This document shows positions 8,805-16,912 of a DNA stretch of 64,000 bases, in pieces (within the stretch, counting starts at the first letter, position 1; the number at the start of each line of letters is the position of its first letter). Source of the DNA: Bacillota bacterium. GTDB taxonomy: Bacteria; Bacillota; Clostridia; Lachnospirales; Lachnospiraceae. The DNA lies in NCBI GenBank assembly GCA_023437715.1, contig JAEZFK010000024.1:10299-74298 (forward strand), read 5' to 3'. Position numbers and translations under genes: made by a program. A model generated the notes under the pieces. That model made no database searches, was not told the origin of the DNA, and saw nothing but the letters and a program-made list of their open reading frames with translations.

Positions 8805-9105
8805 TTTTTCTGCAGATTACAGGTAAAAGATTTATTGTACAAATCAAAAGAAAACTCTATTATATATAGAAGAAATCCCATGGAAATTCCAGGCTCTCTC
8901 ATCTTTCCCAGAGATTTTCGGTGATTATAATATATTTATCATCCGGAAATGGGGAAGACGGGGGAGCTATTATTTTACGCAAGAATAAAGAAAGAATATC
9001 GTAAGTTGACGGTCAAGGCCTCCTCAGGATATAATGTAAGAAATAGAAGAAGATGACTGATTTGCCATATTACTCTAAATTGGAAAAAAAGGGGAGGTAA
9101 TTTTT
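8805..9105. other. Gene-free AT-rich spacer before the cell-wall-binding genes
   Basis: No credible ORF. The stretch is AT-rich and ends in the promoter at 9006-9035 and the ribosome site GGGGAGG at 9091-9097. I see no clear terminator for the LarA operon, only AT-rich sequence with a TATATATA run near 8862-8868. Confidence 0.6.
9006..9035 (+). promoter_or_regulatory. Predicted promoter of the cell-wall-binding protein genes
   Basis: TTGACG (9006-9011), an 18-base spacer and TATAAT (9030-9035) lie 71 bases upstream of the start codon at 9106. Both hexamers are near consensus. Confidence 0.65.
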
Positions 9106-10338
9106 ATGAAGCATTTGAAAAAGTTGGCTGTACTGGCCTCTGCGATAGCTCTGCTGGGGGTCAGCATTCCATTTGCAGCATTGGGAGCTACAGTAAAAAC
9201 CATTTCGTCGGTTACCATATATGCGGGACTGGAAGATATTGAGTCAGGGGAGACCCTGCCGTCTGAGACTTCTTTCAGCACCACGGGATCCACAGGGAAT
9301 TACGTTTATACCAATAATGATAAGTATGAGGTGTCGGACCTTGACTGGGTCACATCCGACAGCAAGGAAATGAAGATAGGCTCTGAGCCCAAGATAAAAG
9401 TGACCTTAAGGGCTACCGATTCTGATGAATATGCCTTTAAGGGAGGCTACCAGTCCAGCAACGTTTCCATCAAGGGTGGAACCTTTGTATCCGCCAGCCG
9501 GTCGGGAACGGACACCCTTTATGTCACCTTTACCTTTAAGCCGGTAAAGGGCACCTATGAGGCTCCTGAGGATGCCTACTGGAGAGACTCCGGTTACGGC
9601 AATGCCAAGTGGAGTTCTGTGGATGACAGTTCTGATGCCTATGACGTTTATTTATACAAGGGAAGCACCATTGTGAAAAAGGTGGAAGGGCTTAAGGCAA
9701 CCAGTTATAACTTTTACCCCTATATGACAAAGGCAGGGACCTACAGCTTTAAGGTCCGCACGGTGCCCTATACGGACAGCGAAAAGAAATATGGAAAGAG
9801 CAGCGACTGGACAGAGTCTGACGAGGTATATCTGCCGGAGGAAAAGGTTTCCGACGGAAGCGGCCAGGATAACGGAACTCCGGCATCAAACAATCAGGTT
9901 GGCTGGATTAAGAATGGAAATTCCTGGTATTACCGCTATCCCGATGGCAGCTACCAGAAAAACAGCTGGGCAAGGATCAACAACAAGTGGTATTTATTTG
10001 ACAACAGCGGGGCTATGGCAATCGGCTGGCAGCAGAGAAATAATTTATGGTACTATTTAAACAATGACGGGACCATGGTGACCGGCTGGATCAAGTCCAA
10101 TAACAAATGGTATTACATGAATCCATCCACCACAAGCGGGGTGGAAGGAGCCATGGCTACCGGCTGGATCAATTACAATAATAAATGGTATTATGCGGAT
10201 TCCAACGGAGCCATGCTGGAAGGCTGGCAGCAGGTTGGCGGAAACTGGTATTATTTCTATCCGGGTGATGGTTCCAAGGCTGTGAACACTACCATTAACG
10301 GATTCCCGGTAGACGGGAACGGTGTATGGAAAAAATAG
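9106..10338 (+). CDS. Secreted cell-wall-binding repeat protein 1
   Basis: 410 residues behind GGGGAGG. The signal peptide (residues 1-26) ends near AALGA. The middle (about 30-250) contains beta-rich sequence of a type I do not recognise, with a fibronectin-III-like stretch around APEDAYWRDSGYGNAKWSS. The C-terminal third holds at least six choline-binding-type repeats of about 20 residues (GWIKNGNSWYYRYPDG, GWQQRNNLWYYLNNDG, GWINYNNKWYYADSNG and others). These repeats bind choline or related groups on teichoic acid or other wall polymers, so the protein is probably held on the cell surface. The next gene encodes a paralogue with the same three-part design. The enzymatic or adhesive role, if any, is not visible. 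Confidence 0.88.
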   Translation: MKHLKKLAVLASAIALLGVSIPFAALGATVKTISSVTIYAGLEDIESGETLPSETSFSTTGSTGNYVYTNNDKYEVSDLDWVTSDSKEMKIGSEPKIKVTLRATDSDEYAFKGGYQSSNVSIKGGTFVSASRSGTDTLYVTFTFKPVKGTYEAPEDAYWRDSGYGNAKWSSVDDSSDAYDVYLYKGSTIVKKVEGLKATSYNFYPYMTKAGTYSFKVRTVPYTDSEKKYGKSSDWTESDEVYLPEEKVSDGSGQDNGTPASNNQVGWIKNGNSWYYRYPDGSYQKNSWARINNKWYLFDNSGAMAIGWQQRNNLWYYLNNDGTMVTGWIKSNNKWYYMNPSTTSGVEGAMATGWINYNNKWYYADSNGAMLEGWQQVGGNWYYFYPGDGSKAVNTTINGFPVDGNGVWKK

Positions 10339-10433
10339 GAAACATAAGGTAAGAGCCGGAAGCAGGGAGCCGGAAGTCCCGGAGCTCCGGAGGGCAAGCC
10401 GGCAGGATGCGACGAGAAAGGAAGTAAGTGCAG

Positions 10434-11459
10434 ATGAAATGGATGCAGGGGAAAAGAAACTGGCTGGTTCTTTTGTGTGCAGTCATGGTTTGGGGGCTGA
10501 GTATGACGGCGTCTGCTTCGGGAAGTCTGAAGATTACGCTGGATAGCGGGAGCAAAAGTGACTGGACGGAGGAAATACAGGCTCCGACGGTTACGGTCAA
10601 TTATTCGGAAGAGAGCCCGGAATGGAGCAAATCTGTGGATAAATGGGAGCCGGGAAAAAAGGTCACCGGCACAGTCCGGGTCCCCGGCGTTTACACCAGA
10701 TCAGAGTGCAGTATTAGCGGCGGAGCCATTGTTTCCGTAAGTCCGGAGGATGACGAAACCGTAATAAAGTTTTCCTATATTCCTGTGGCAAAGCTGGGAG
10801 TCCCGGAAAAAGCGGGCTGGAGCGACAGCACAAAGACAAAGGCTTCCTGGAAGAAGGTTCCTTTTGCATCCAGATATCAGGTGGTTCTCTACAAGGAAGG
10901 CGGAATCTGGGCCAAGAGCCTGACCACCGCTTCCACCACCGTAGATCTTTTGCAGTACATGGAGGATGGCAGTAAATATTATTATACCGTAAAGGCGATC
11001 TTAAAGGATTCCTCGGAAGAGGATTATTTAAAGGACGGCGATGCCATTGAATCTGATGATTCCGTGGTTCAGGAGCTGGGAGATACCTCCGGCACCTGGG
11101 CGGAATATACCACCGGGAAAAAATACCGGGGGGAAGACGGAAACTACGTTACAAGCATGTGGAAGATGATAAGCGGGAAATGGTACTATTTTAACGCTGA
11201 CGGATATGCGGCTACAGGCTGGAAGTATCTGGACGGAAAATGGTATTACATGGAAGCAGATGCCCATATGGTGACCGGCTGGCAGCAGTTAGACGGAAAA
11301 TGGTATTATCTTAATGACGACGGAGAGATGATGACCGGCTGGATACAGCCTCAGCCCGGAAAGTGGTATTACCTTTACAGCGACGGCACCATGGCGGAGA
11401 ATACAAAGGTGGACGGCGGTTATCAGGTAGACAGTACCGGACTCTGGGTACAGCAATAG
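10434..11459 (+). CDS. Secreted cell-wall-binding repeat protein 2 (paralogue of the upstream gene)
   Basis: 341 residues from ATG 10434; an in-frame GTG at 10428 is also possible. The signal peptide ends near ASAS. The middle region shares the layout of its neighbour: VPEKAGWSDSTKTKASWKKVPFASRYQVVLYKEG resembles a fibronectin-III fold and matches APEDAYWRDSG... in protein 1. The C-terminus has four choline-binding-type repeats (GKWYYFNADGYAATGW, GKWYYMEADAHMVTGW, GKWYYLNDDGEMMTGW, GKWYYLYSDGTM). The two genes are 95 bases apart and end at a shared strong terminator at 11469-11500. They look like a tandem duplication that has since diverged. Confidence 0.87.
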   Translation: MKWMQGKRNWLVLLCAVMVWGLSMTASASGSLKITLDSGSKSDWTEEIQAPTVTVNYSEESPEWSKSVDKWEPGKKVTGTVRVPGVYTRSECSISGGAIVSVSPEDDETVIKFSYIPVAKLGVPEKAGWSDSTKTKASWKKVPFASRYQVVLYKEGGIWAKSLTTASTTVDLLQYMEDGSKYYYTVKAILKDSSEEDYLKDGDAIESDDSVVQELGDTSGTWAEYTTGKKYRGEDGNYVTSMWKMISGKWYYFNADGYAATGWKYLDGKWYYMEADAHMVTGWQQLDGKWYYLNDDGEMMTGWIQPQPGKWYYLYSDGTMAENTKVDGGYQVDSTGLWVQQ

Positions 11460-11468
11460 AAAATAATG

Positions 11469-11500
11469 TGGTACGGGTGGAAGCATCCGTACCATTTTTT
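11469..11500 (+). terminator. Rho-independent terminator after the cell-wall-binding genes
   Basis: TGGTACGG (11469-11476) pairs with CCGTACCA (11487-11494), followed by TTTTTT. Confidence 0.85.
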
Positions 11501-11662
11501 ACGTGATGGGCCAGCCGGGAGGATATGGGGGCGTTTGACTGAATTTTATTAATCAGTTACTGTTATTTGCAAAAAATCCGCTCCGATGCTTGACTGTTGC
11601 CGAATATTCAACTAAAATGATGTGGCATATGGATGTTTGAACTAATAGAAGAAAGGCCTATT

Positions 11663-12658
11663 ATGGGAATAATAAAAACCTCGAAACTGATCTTTGATTA
11701 TATCAGAAAAGATGAAGAAGAAAACATTGAAGAAATAAAGCGCGCCATTGACGGGATCAGCCTGGAAATAGAAGCGGGACAGTTTGTCGCGGTTTTAGGA
11801 CACAACGGTTCCGGAAAATCTACCTTTGCAAAACAGCTGGATGCCATTTTGCTTCCCACAGAAGGGACCGTATGGGTTCAGGGCCTTGACACTTCTCAGG
11901 AAGAGAACTTATGGGAAGTGCGCAAAAAGACGGGAATGGTTTTCCAGAATCCGGACAATCAGATCATCGGAAATATTGTGGAAGAGGATGTGGGATTCGG
12001 GCCTGAAAACCTGGGGGTTCCCACAGAGGATATCTGGAAGCGGGTGGATGAAAGTCTGGAAAGCGTGGGAATGGCCGCTTACCGTTTAAAATCCCCTAAT
12101 AAGCTTTCCGGAGGCCAGAAGCAGAGAGTTGCCATTGCAGGCGTTATGGCTATGCGGCCCCAGTGCATCGTCCTGGACGAGCCAACGGCCATGCTGGACC
12201 CTAACGGTCGGAAAGAGGTGGTGAGGACCGTCCGGGAGTTAAACCGGAAAGAAGGCATTACCGTAATCCTCATTACCCACTATATGGAAGAGGTCACAGA
12301 TGCGGACCGGGTCATTGTCATGGATGACGGGAAAGTGGTCATGGACGGGACTCCAAAGGAGATATTTTCCAGGGTTGAGGAACTGAAATCCTACCGGCTG
12401 GATGTGCCTCAGGTGACGGAACTGGCTTATGAGCTGCAAAAAGGCGGCGTGGACTTACCCGATGGCATACTGACTCTGGAAGAGCTGATGAAATATCTGC
12501 TTCCCATGTTTGCAGAGCGTTTCCCCGGGAAAGTAACCCTGGGAGAAGCGGTTCAGGGAAACCCTCCATTGGAGAATGAGGCGGAGGAAAGTGTTGTGCC
12601 GGAGAATGGAACGCCGGAAAACCCAGCTCCGGGGAATGGAGTGAGCGATGGCAATTAA
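11663..12658 (+). CDS. ecfA1: Energy-coupling factor transporter ATPase EcfA1
   Basis: 331 residues. I chose ATG 11663 over the upstream ATG 11633 because AGAAAGG sits just before it and family members begin near this point. Walker A is GHNGSGKST, the signature LSGGQKQRVAIAGVMAM and Walker B CIVLDEPTAMLD. It is one of the two ATPases that power vitamin and metal uptake by ECF importers, working with EcfA2, EcfT and separately encoded substrate-binding S components. A low-complexity Glu/Pro/Asn-rich tail (about residues 300-331) is longer than usual. The stop overlaps the start of ecfA2 by 11 bases. Confidence 0.93.
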   Translation: MGIIKTSKLIFDYIRKDEEENIEEIKRAIDGISLEIEAGQFVAVLGHNGSGKSTFAKQLDAILLPTEGTVWVQGLDTSQEENLWEVRKKTGMVFQNPDNQIIGNIVEEDVGFGPENLGVPTEDIWKRVDESLESVGMAAYRLKSPNKLSGGQKQRVAIAGVMAMRPQCIVLDEPTAMLDPNGRKEVVRTVRELNRKEGITVILITHYMEEVTDADRVIVMDDGKVVMDGTPKEIFSRVEELKSYRLDVPQVTELAYELQKGGVDLPDGILTLEELMKYLLPMFAERFPGKVTLGEAVQGNPPLENEAEESVVPENGTPENPAPGNGVSDGN

Positions 12659-13541
12659 AGCAGAGCATTTAAATTATATATACGGACAGGGCACAGCCTT
12701 TGAGCAGCACGCTTTAAAGGAGGTGAATCTGGAAATCGGAGACGGGGAATTTGTGGGCTTAATCGGCCATACCGGTTCCGGCAAGTCTACCCTGATTCAG
12801 CATTTAAACGGCTTAATCAGGGCCACGGACGGCGTCATCTATTATAATGGAAAAAACATTTATGAGGAAAAATATGATATGCGGGCCTTACGGAATCATG
12901 TAGGTCTTGTATTTCAGTATCCGGAGCATCAGCTGTTTGAAGTCGATGTGTTTAAGGATGTCTGCTTTGGGCCTAAGAATCAGGGCCTTTCCAAGGAAGA
13001 AGTGGAGGAGAGGGCCAGACAGGCCCTGACCATGGTGGGGCTTGACGAAAGCTTTTACAAGCAGTCTCCCTTTGAGCTTTCCGGCGGCCAGAAGCGGCGG
13101 GTGGCCATTGCAGGCGTCCTGGCCATGATGCCGGATGTGCTGATTTTAGACGAGCCTACCGCAGGCCTGGACCCCAAGGGACGGGATGAGATTCTGGACC
13201 AGATTGGGAGACTTCACCGGGAAAAGCATATGACCATCATTCTGGTTTCCCACAGCATGGAGGACATTGCCCGGTATGTGGACCGGATTCTTGTCATGAA
13301 TCATGGGGAAAAGGTTTTTGACGGCACGCCCAAGGAGGTGTTCAGGCACTATAAGGAGCTGGAAGCCATGGGCCTGGCGGCTCCCCAGATCACCTATGTG
13401 GTTCACACCCTGCGGGAACACGGGGTTCCCATTGATGACGATATCACAACGGTGGAGGAAGCAAGGGACGGAATTTTAAAGCTTCTGGATAAACCTGCTT
13501 ATGCCCAGAAAGCGTGGGCAGGAAAGAGGAAATTATGCTGA
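12648..13541 (+). CDS. ecfA2: Energy-coupling factor transporter ATPase EcfA2
   Basis: 297 residues. Walker A is GHTGSGKST, the signature LSGGQKRRVAIAGVLAM and Walker B VLILDEPTAGLD, with the Q-loop LVFQYPEHQLFE typical of EcfA proteins. It forms the ATPase heterodimer with EcfA1 and overlaps genes on both sides, consistent with coupled synthesis of the energy-coupling module. Confidence 0.94.
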   Translation: MAIKAEHLNYIYGQGTAFEQHALKEVNLEIGDGEFVGLIGHTGSGKSTLIQHLNGLIRATDGVIYYNGKNIYEEKYDMRALRNHVGLVFQYPEHQLFEVDVFKDVCFGPKNQGLSKEEVEERARQALTMVGLDESFYKQSPFELSGGQKRRVAIAGVLAMMPDVLILDEPTAGLDPKGRDEILDQIGRLHREKHMTIILVSHSMEDIARYVDRILVMNHGEKVFDGTPKEVFRHYKELEAMGLAAPQITYVVHTLREHGVPIDDDITTVEEARDGILKLLDKPAYAQKAWAGKRKLC

Positions 13542-14335
13542 AAGATATTACTTTGGGACAGTATTACCCGGTGGACTCAGTGCTTCACCGGCTGGACCCG
13601 CGGACAAAGCTGTTTGGGACAATGGTTTTTATCATATCCCTTTTTATTGCAAATGACATACGAGCCTATCTGGCCGCCACCCTGTTTCTGGCTCTGGCGA
13701 TCCGGTTAAGCCATGTTCCTTTTAAATTCATGGTGCGGGGATTAAAGGCCATTATATTTCTGCTTTTAATCAGCGTCAGCTTTAATCTTTTTCTGACTCC
13801 GGGAGAAGCGCTTTTCAAGCTGGGCTTTTTGAAAATAACGAGAGAAGGCGTGAGAGTGGCCTGCTTCATGGGAGTAAGGCTTATTTACCTGGTTGTTGGG
13901 TCCTCCATCATGACCCTTACCACAACGCCCAACCAGCTGACCGACGGGCTGGAAAAGAGCCTTGGTGTCTTAAAGAAGGTGGGAGTGCCTGTTCATGAGG
14001 TATCCATGATGATGTCCATTGCCCTGAGGTTCATCCCCATTCTGGTGGAAGAAACCGATAAGATCATGAAAGCCCAGATGGCAAGAGGAGCCGATTTTGA
14101 AACAGGGAACTTAATCCAGAAAGCAAAGAACATGATCCCCCTTCTGGTCCCTCTGTTCATTTCCGCCTTCCGCCGTGCTACGGATCTTGCCATGGCCATG
14201 GAAGCCAGATGTTACCGGGGCGGTGAGGGCAGAACGAAAATGAAGCCGCTTAAATACGGAAAGCGGGACGGGATTACCTATGGGGTATATTTTGCATATC
14301 TGGCAATCATTATCTTTTTTCGGGTGATGAAGTAA
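13535..14335 (+). CDS. ecfT: Energy-coupling factor transporter transmembrane protein EcfT
   Basis: 266 residues from ATG 13535, inside the last codons of ecfA2 (ATGCTGA overlap), with AGAGG upstream. It begins LGQYYPVDSVLHRLDPRTKL, the conserved EcfT N-terminus. It has about 5-6 membrane segments and the Ala-Arg-Gly coupling motif in MKAQMARGADFE, which contacts the ATPases. A second ARC-like motif appears as MAMEARCYRGG. It joins the ATPase pair to exchangeable substrate-specific S components. Confidence 0.94.
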   Translation: MLKDITLGQYYPVDSVLHRLDPRTKLFGTMVFIISLFIANDIRAYLAATLFLALAIRLSHVPFKFMVRGLKAIIFLLLISVSFNLFLTPGEALFKLGFLKITREGVRVACFMGVRLIYLVVGSSIMTLTTTPNQLTDGLEKSLGVLKKVGVPVHEVSMMMSIALRFIPILVEETDKIMKAQMARGADFETGNLIQKAKNMIPLLVPLFISAFRRATDLAMAMEARCYRGGEGRTKMKPLKYGKRDGITYGVYFAYLAIIIFFRVMK

Positions 14336-14388
14336 AGAACTGACAGAAATCCATGAAACAGGGGAAAGAAGTACGGAAAGAGGAGAGT

Positions 14389-15414
14389 ATGAAACGGGTA
14401 AAATTGATTGTGGCCTATGACGGCACCAATTACTGCGGCTGGCAGATCCAGAGCAACGGCATCACCATTGAGGAGGTCCTTAACAAGACCCTGACCGGTT
14501 TATTGAAGGAGCCCATAGCGGTAATCGGCGCCAGCAGAACCGATTCCGGGGTCCATTCAGAGGGAAATGTGGCAGTTTTTAATACGGAAAACCGGATGCC
14601 TGCCGATAAAATCTGTTTTGCCTTAAACCAGAGGCTGCCGGAAGACATCCGGGTTCTGGAGTCCCGGGAGGTACCCTTAGATTACCATCCGAGAAAACAG
14701 AACTGCATCAAAACCTATGAATATAAAATCGTAAACCGGAAAATCGAGGTTCCTACCATGAGGCTCTACAGCCATTTCTGCTATTATCCCCTGGATGTGG
14801 AGAAAATGCGGGAAGGAGCGGCTTATCTGGTAGGGGAACACGACTTTAAAAGCTTCTGTTCCGCACGGGGACAGGCGGAGGAAACCGTGCGCACCATTTA
14901 CAGCCTGGATATCATTAAGACCGGAGATTTAATCACCCTTCGAATCAGCGGAAGCGGCTTCCTCTATAATATGGTAAGAATCATTGCAGGCACCCTGATG
15001 AAAGTGGGAATGGGAGTTTATCCTCCGGCTCATGTGGAAGAAATTTTAGATGCCAGGGATAGAAGGGCAGCAGGACCGAAAGCGGCGGCCAAGGGACTTA
15101 CTCTGGTAAGCCTTGAGTATGAAACAGAGCTTGAAAAACAGATTCAGGGAGAGAATAAGGAGTGGAAGTACACCCTGTTTCAGGATGAGATTGTTTCCCA
15201 GGGAAAGGCCAGGCTTTTAATCCACCGGTGCAGGCGGGAAGACTTCGAACGGCTTCTCATCCGGGTAGTCCATCAGGCGGTGCGGAACGGGGCCCGGAGA
15301 GTTTATGTAAAGGATGAAGAAGCGGACGGAAGAATCATTCCGGGAAAACCCTACGGTTTTTATGTTTTCCAGATTGCCAGTGAAGACAATGGCTGGTATG
15401 TGACGGAAAAATAA
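14389..15414 (+). CDS. truA: tRNA pseudouridine synthase A with a C-terminal extension
   Basis: 341 residues from ATG 14389, with AGAGGAGAG upstream; the longer reading from 14353 lacks a good site. Residues 1-248 are a normal TruA. GASRTDSGVH holds the catalytic Asp (Asp52), and RISGSGFLYNMVRIIAGTL and GPKAAAKGLTL are the conserved C-terminal blocks. TruA converts uridines 38-40 of the tRNA anticodon arm to pseudouridine. TruA usually ends about here, near 245-260 residues. This protein continues for about 90 residues (250-341) with a basic, mixed alpha/beta stretch such as RREDFERLLIRVVHQAVRNG and GRIIPGKPYGFYVFQIA. I do not recognise the extension. It lies between ecfT and rplM, the usual clostridial order. 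Confidence 0.92.
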   Translation: MKRVKLIVAYDGTNYCGWQIQSNGITIEEVLNKTLTGLLKEPIAVIGASRTDSGVHSEGNVAVFNTENRMPADKICFALNQRLPEDIRVLESREVPLDYHPRKQNCIKTYEYKIVNRKIEVPTMRLYSHFCYYPLDVEKMREGAAYLVGEHDFKSFCSARGQAEETVRTIYSLDIIKTGDLITLRISGSGFLYNMVRIIAGTLMKVGMGVYPPAHVEEILDARDRRAAGPKAAAKGLTLVSLEYETELEKQIQGENKEWKYTLFQDEIVSQGKARLLIHRCRREDFERLLIRVVHQAVRNGARRVYVKDEEADGRIIPGKPYGFYVFQIASEDNGWYVTEK

Positions 15415-15445
15415 GCCGAAAACCTTGATTTTATGGGAAAAATGG

Positions 15446-15474
15446 TTGACACAAAGATCAGGATGTAATATAAT
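15446..15474 (+). promoter_or_regulatory. Consensus promoter of rplM-rpsI
   Basis: TTGACA (15446-15451), a 17-base spacer and TATAAT (15469-15474) are perfect sigma-A hexamers. They leave a leader of roughly 100 bases before rplM. Confidence 0.88.
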
Positions 15475-15495
15475 GTATAACTGTGACGTTAGACG

Positions 15496-15530
15496 AAAAT
15501 GTTCAGCCAAAGCCCCGGAATGAGCATTTT
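15496..15530 (+). ncRNA. Structured rplM leader, candidate L13 autoregulatory element
   Basis: AAAATGTTC (15496-15504) pairs with GAGCATTTT (15522-15530) within the rplM 5' untranslated region. A conserved L13 leader is known in Firmicutes upstream of rplM-rpsI. Position and size fit, but I cannot confirm the consensus by eye. Confidence 0.4.
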
Positions 15531-15578
15531 GTGATATAGTTATGCTTAATAACACCACAATTTACAGGAGGTTATCCA

Positions 15579-16013
15579 ATGAAGACTTTTATGGCTAGTC
15601 CAGCAACAATTGAAAGAAAATGGTACGTAGTTGACGCTACAGGATATACATTAGGACGTTTGGCATCAGAAGTAGCTAAGGTATTAAGAGGTAAGAATAA
15701 GCCGATCTACACCCCGCATATGGATTGCGGCGATTATGTGATCGTTGTAAATGCAGACAAAATTACCGTAACCGGCAAGAAGCTGGATCAGAAGATCTAT
15801 TACAGCCACTCCGATTATGTAGGCGGTATGAAAGAAACAACTTTAAGAGACATGCTGGCAAAGAAGCCTGAAAAGGTTATTGAATTAGCAGTTAAGGGTA
15901 TGCTTCCAAAGGGACCTTTGGGAAGAAGCATGATAACAAAACTTCATGTATATGCAGGCGCAGAACATGGTCAGGCTGCACAGAAACCAGAAGTTTTAGA
16001 ATTCAAATTTTAA
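15579..16013 (+). CDS. rplM: 50S ribosomal protein L13
   Basis: 144 residues, the usual length, behind AGGAGG. It starts MKTFMASPATIERKWYVVDA and contains LGRLASEVAKVLRGKNKPIYTPH and MLPKGPLGRSM, diagnostic of L13. L13 is an early-assembling 23S rRNA-binding protein. It is cotranscribed with rpsI 28 bases downstream. Codon use shifts to the highly expressed pattern seen in both ribosomal genes. Confidence 0.98.
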   Translation: MKTFMASPATIERKWYVVDATGYTLGRLASEVAKVLRGKNKPIYTPHMDCGDYVIVVNADKITVTGKKLDQKIYYSHSDYVGGMKETTLRDMLAKKPEKVIELAVKGMLPKGPLGRSMITKLHVYAGAEHGQAAQKPEVLEFKF

Positions 16014-16041
16014 TCAGAGGCGCTGAAAGGAGGAAGTTATC

Positions 16042-16434
16042 ATGGCTAACGCAAAATTTTACGGAACAGGTAGAAGAAAAAAATCTATCGCTAGAGTATA
16101 TTTAGTACCAGGTACAGGCAAGATCACCATCAATAAGAGAGACATTGACCAGTACTTAGGTCTTGAAACATTAAAGGTTGTTGTTCGTCAGCCGCTTGTT
16201 GCTACAGAAACCGTTGATAAGTTTGACATCTTAGTTAACGTTCACGGCGGCGGATTCACCGGACAGGCCGGTGCAATCAGACACGGTATCTCAAGAGCTC
16301 TGCTTCAGGCAGATGCGGACTATCGTCCGGTTCTTAAGAAAGCAGGTTTCTTAACAAGAGATCCAAGAATGAAAGAAAGAAAGAAGTACGGCTTAAAGTC
16401 AGCCCGTCGTGCTCCCCAGTTTTCAAAGAGATAA
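16042..16434 (+). CDS. rpsI: 30S ribosomal protein S9
   Basis: 130 residues behind AAAGGAGG. GTGRRKKSIARVYLVPG at the N-terminus, GGGFTGQAGAIRHGISRAL in the middle and the C-terminal KKYGLKSARRAPQFSKR are diagnostic of S9. The basic tail reaches the ribosomal P site. It ends the rplM operon; a terminator embedded in a larger inverted-repeat structure follows directly. Confidence 0.98.
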   Translation: MANAKFYGTGRRKKSIARVYLVPGTGKITINKRDIDQYLGLETLKVVVRQPLVATETVDKFDILVNVHGGGFTGQAGAIRHGISRALLQADADYRPVLKKAGFLTRDPRMKERKKYGLKSARRAPQFSKR

Positions 16435-16437
16435 GCA

Positions 16438-16586
16438 GTTATCTGCGAACAAAAATGCATATGGAAAATCCCTGGAATGCTCGCATTTCAGGGATTTTTT
16501 ATATGTATTTTTGTTCATTGGAATGCAAGAGATGACCGAGATGGAGCGAAGCGGAATCGAGGTTATTTCTTGCATTCGCAGATAAC
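16438..16586. repeat. 149-base Y-shaped inverted-repeat element downstream of rpsI
   Basis: A perfect 12-bp outer stem (GTTATCTGCGAA 16438-16449 with TTCGCAGATAAC 16575-16586) encloses two long arms. Arm 1 is a 13-bp stem with one G-U pair (16450-16462 with 16501-16513) that continues into the rpsI terminator. Arm 2 is a 10-bp perfect stem (GAATGCAAGA 16521-16530 with TCTTGCATTC 16568-16577) with inner GACC/GGTT and GAT/ATC pairs. It encodes no credible protein. The form fits a REP- or MITE-like palindromic element, or a stable small RNA. A further weak inverted repeat (ATATAGATT 16608-16616 with AATCTATAT 16674-16682) lies beyond it. Confidence 0.6.
16465..16500 (+). terminator. Rho-independent terminator of rplM-rpsI
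   Basis: AAAATCCCTG (16465-16474) pairs with CAGGGATTTT (16489-16498), ending in a run of T. Confidence 0.85.
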
Positions 16587-16701
16587 GGAAAATGCCAAAG
16601 AGATAATATATAGATTGTATTCTGGTATTTCGTTCACTTCCACTGCCGCCTGCATGTCCTCAAACGGCTTTCAAATCTATATTAAAATATAAAACCGATT
16701 T

Positions 16702-16720
16702 ACCTATTGACAAAGTAGGT
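16702..16720. promoter_or_regulatory. Inverted repeat ACCTA-N9-TAGGT overlapping the -35 box
   Basis: ACCTATTGACAAAGTAGGT is a dyad with 5-base arms that brackets the -35 hexamer of the promoter below, a typical position for a repressor. Rrf2-family regulators (CymR, IscR) control sulfur genes in Firmicutes, but assigning this site to one of them is inference. Confidence 0.45.
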
Positions 16721-16735
16721 ATAAAGTGATATTAT
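16707..16735 (+). promoter_or_regulatory. Promoter of the nitrogenase-like sulfur locus
   Basis: TTGACA (16707-16712), a 17-base spacer and TATTAT (16730-16735). Transcription would start near 16742, about 42 bases before the Cys-rich leader ORF. Confidence 0.82.
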
Positions 16736-16783
16736 GCTAACATCAAGCCAGAACAATGGAGCTTTTTAGAAAGGGCAGATACA

Positions 16784-16912
16784 ATGACTGTTTACAATAC
16801 AATCATTACAAATGAAAACAGATGTTGTTGCTGTATGTTTTTATTCCGGGCATGTTATATGACCAGGCGTTATGACATACACTGTTTTGCGCCTTTTGAA
16901 GATGCTTTATAA
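16784..16912 (+). CDS. Cys-rich leader peptide (42 aa) of a predicted cysteine attenuator
   Basis: This small ORF begins at ATG 16784 behind AAGGG and ends at TAA 16910-16912. It encodes 42 residues, beginning MTVYNTIITNENRCCCCMFL. Codons 14-17 (16823-16834) are TGT TGT TGC TGT, four Cys in a row; Cys24 and Cys34 bring the total to six. Such clustering has no structural explanation in so short a peptide and is the signature of a sensing leader. The stop codon lies 21 bases before a U-tailed terminator stem. Sequence immediately 3' of the Cys run (16845-16852) is complementary to the 5' arm of that terminator. Ribosomes slowed by scarce Cys-tRNA would therefore favour read-through into the downstream sulfur genes. 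The peptide itself probably has no function after synthesis. Confidence 0.85.
   Translation: MTVYNTIITNENRCCCCMFLFRACYMTRRYDIHCFAPFEDAL

Noticed and set aside
9890..10320. Tandem DNA repeat
   Set aside because: The repetition is at protein level (choline-binding-type repeats) with diverged DNA, so it is a domain array, not a satellite.
16477..16692. 71-residue ORF after rpsI
   Set aside because: It lies inside the palindromic element, has no ribosome site and an unlikely composition.
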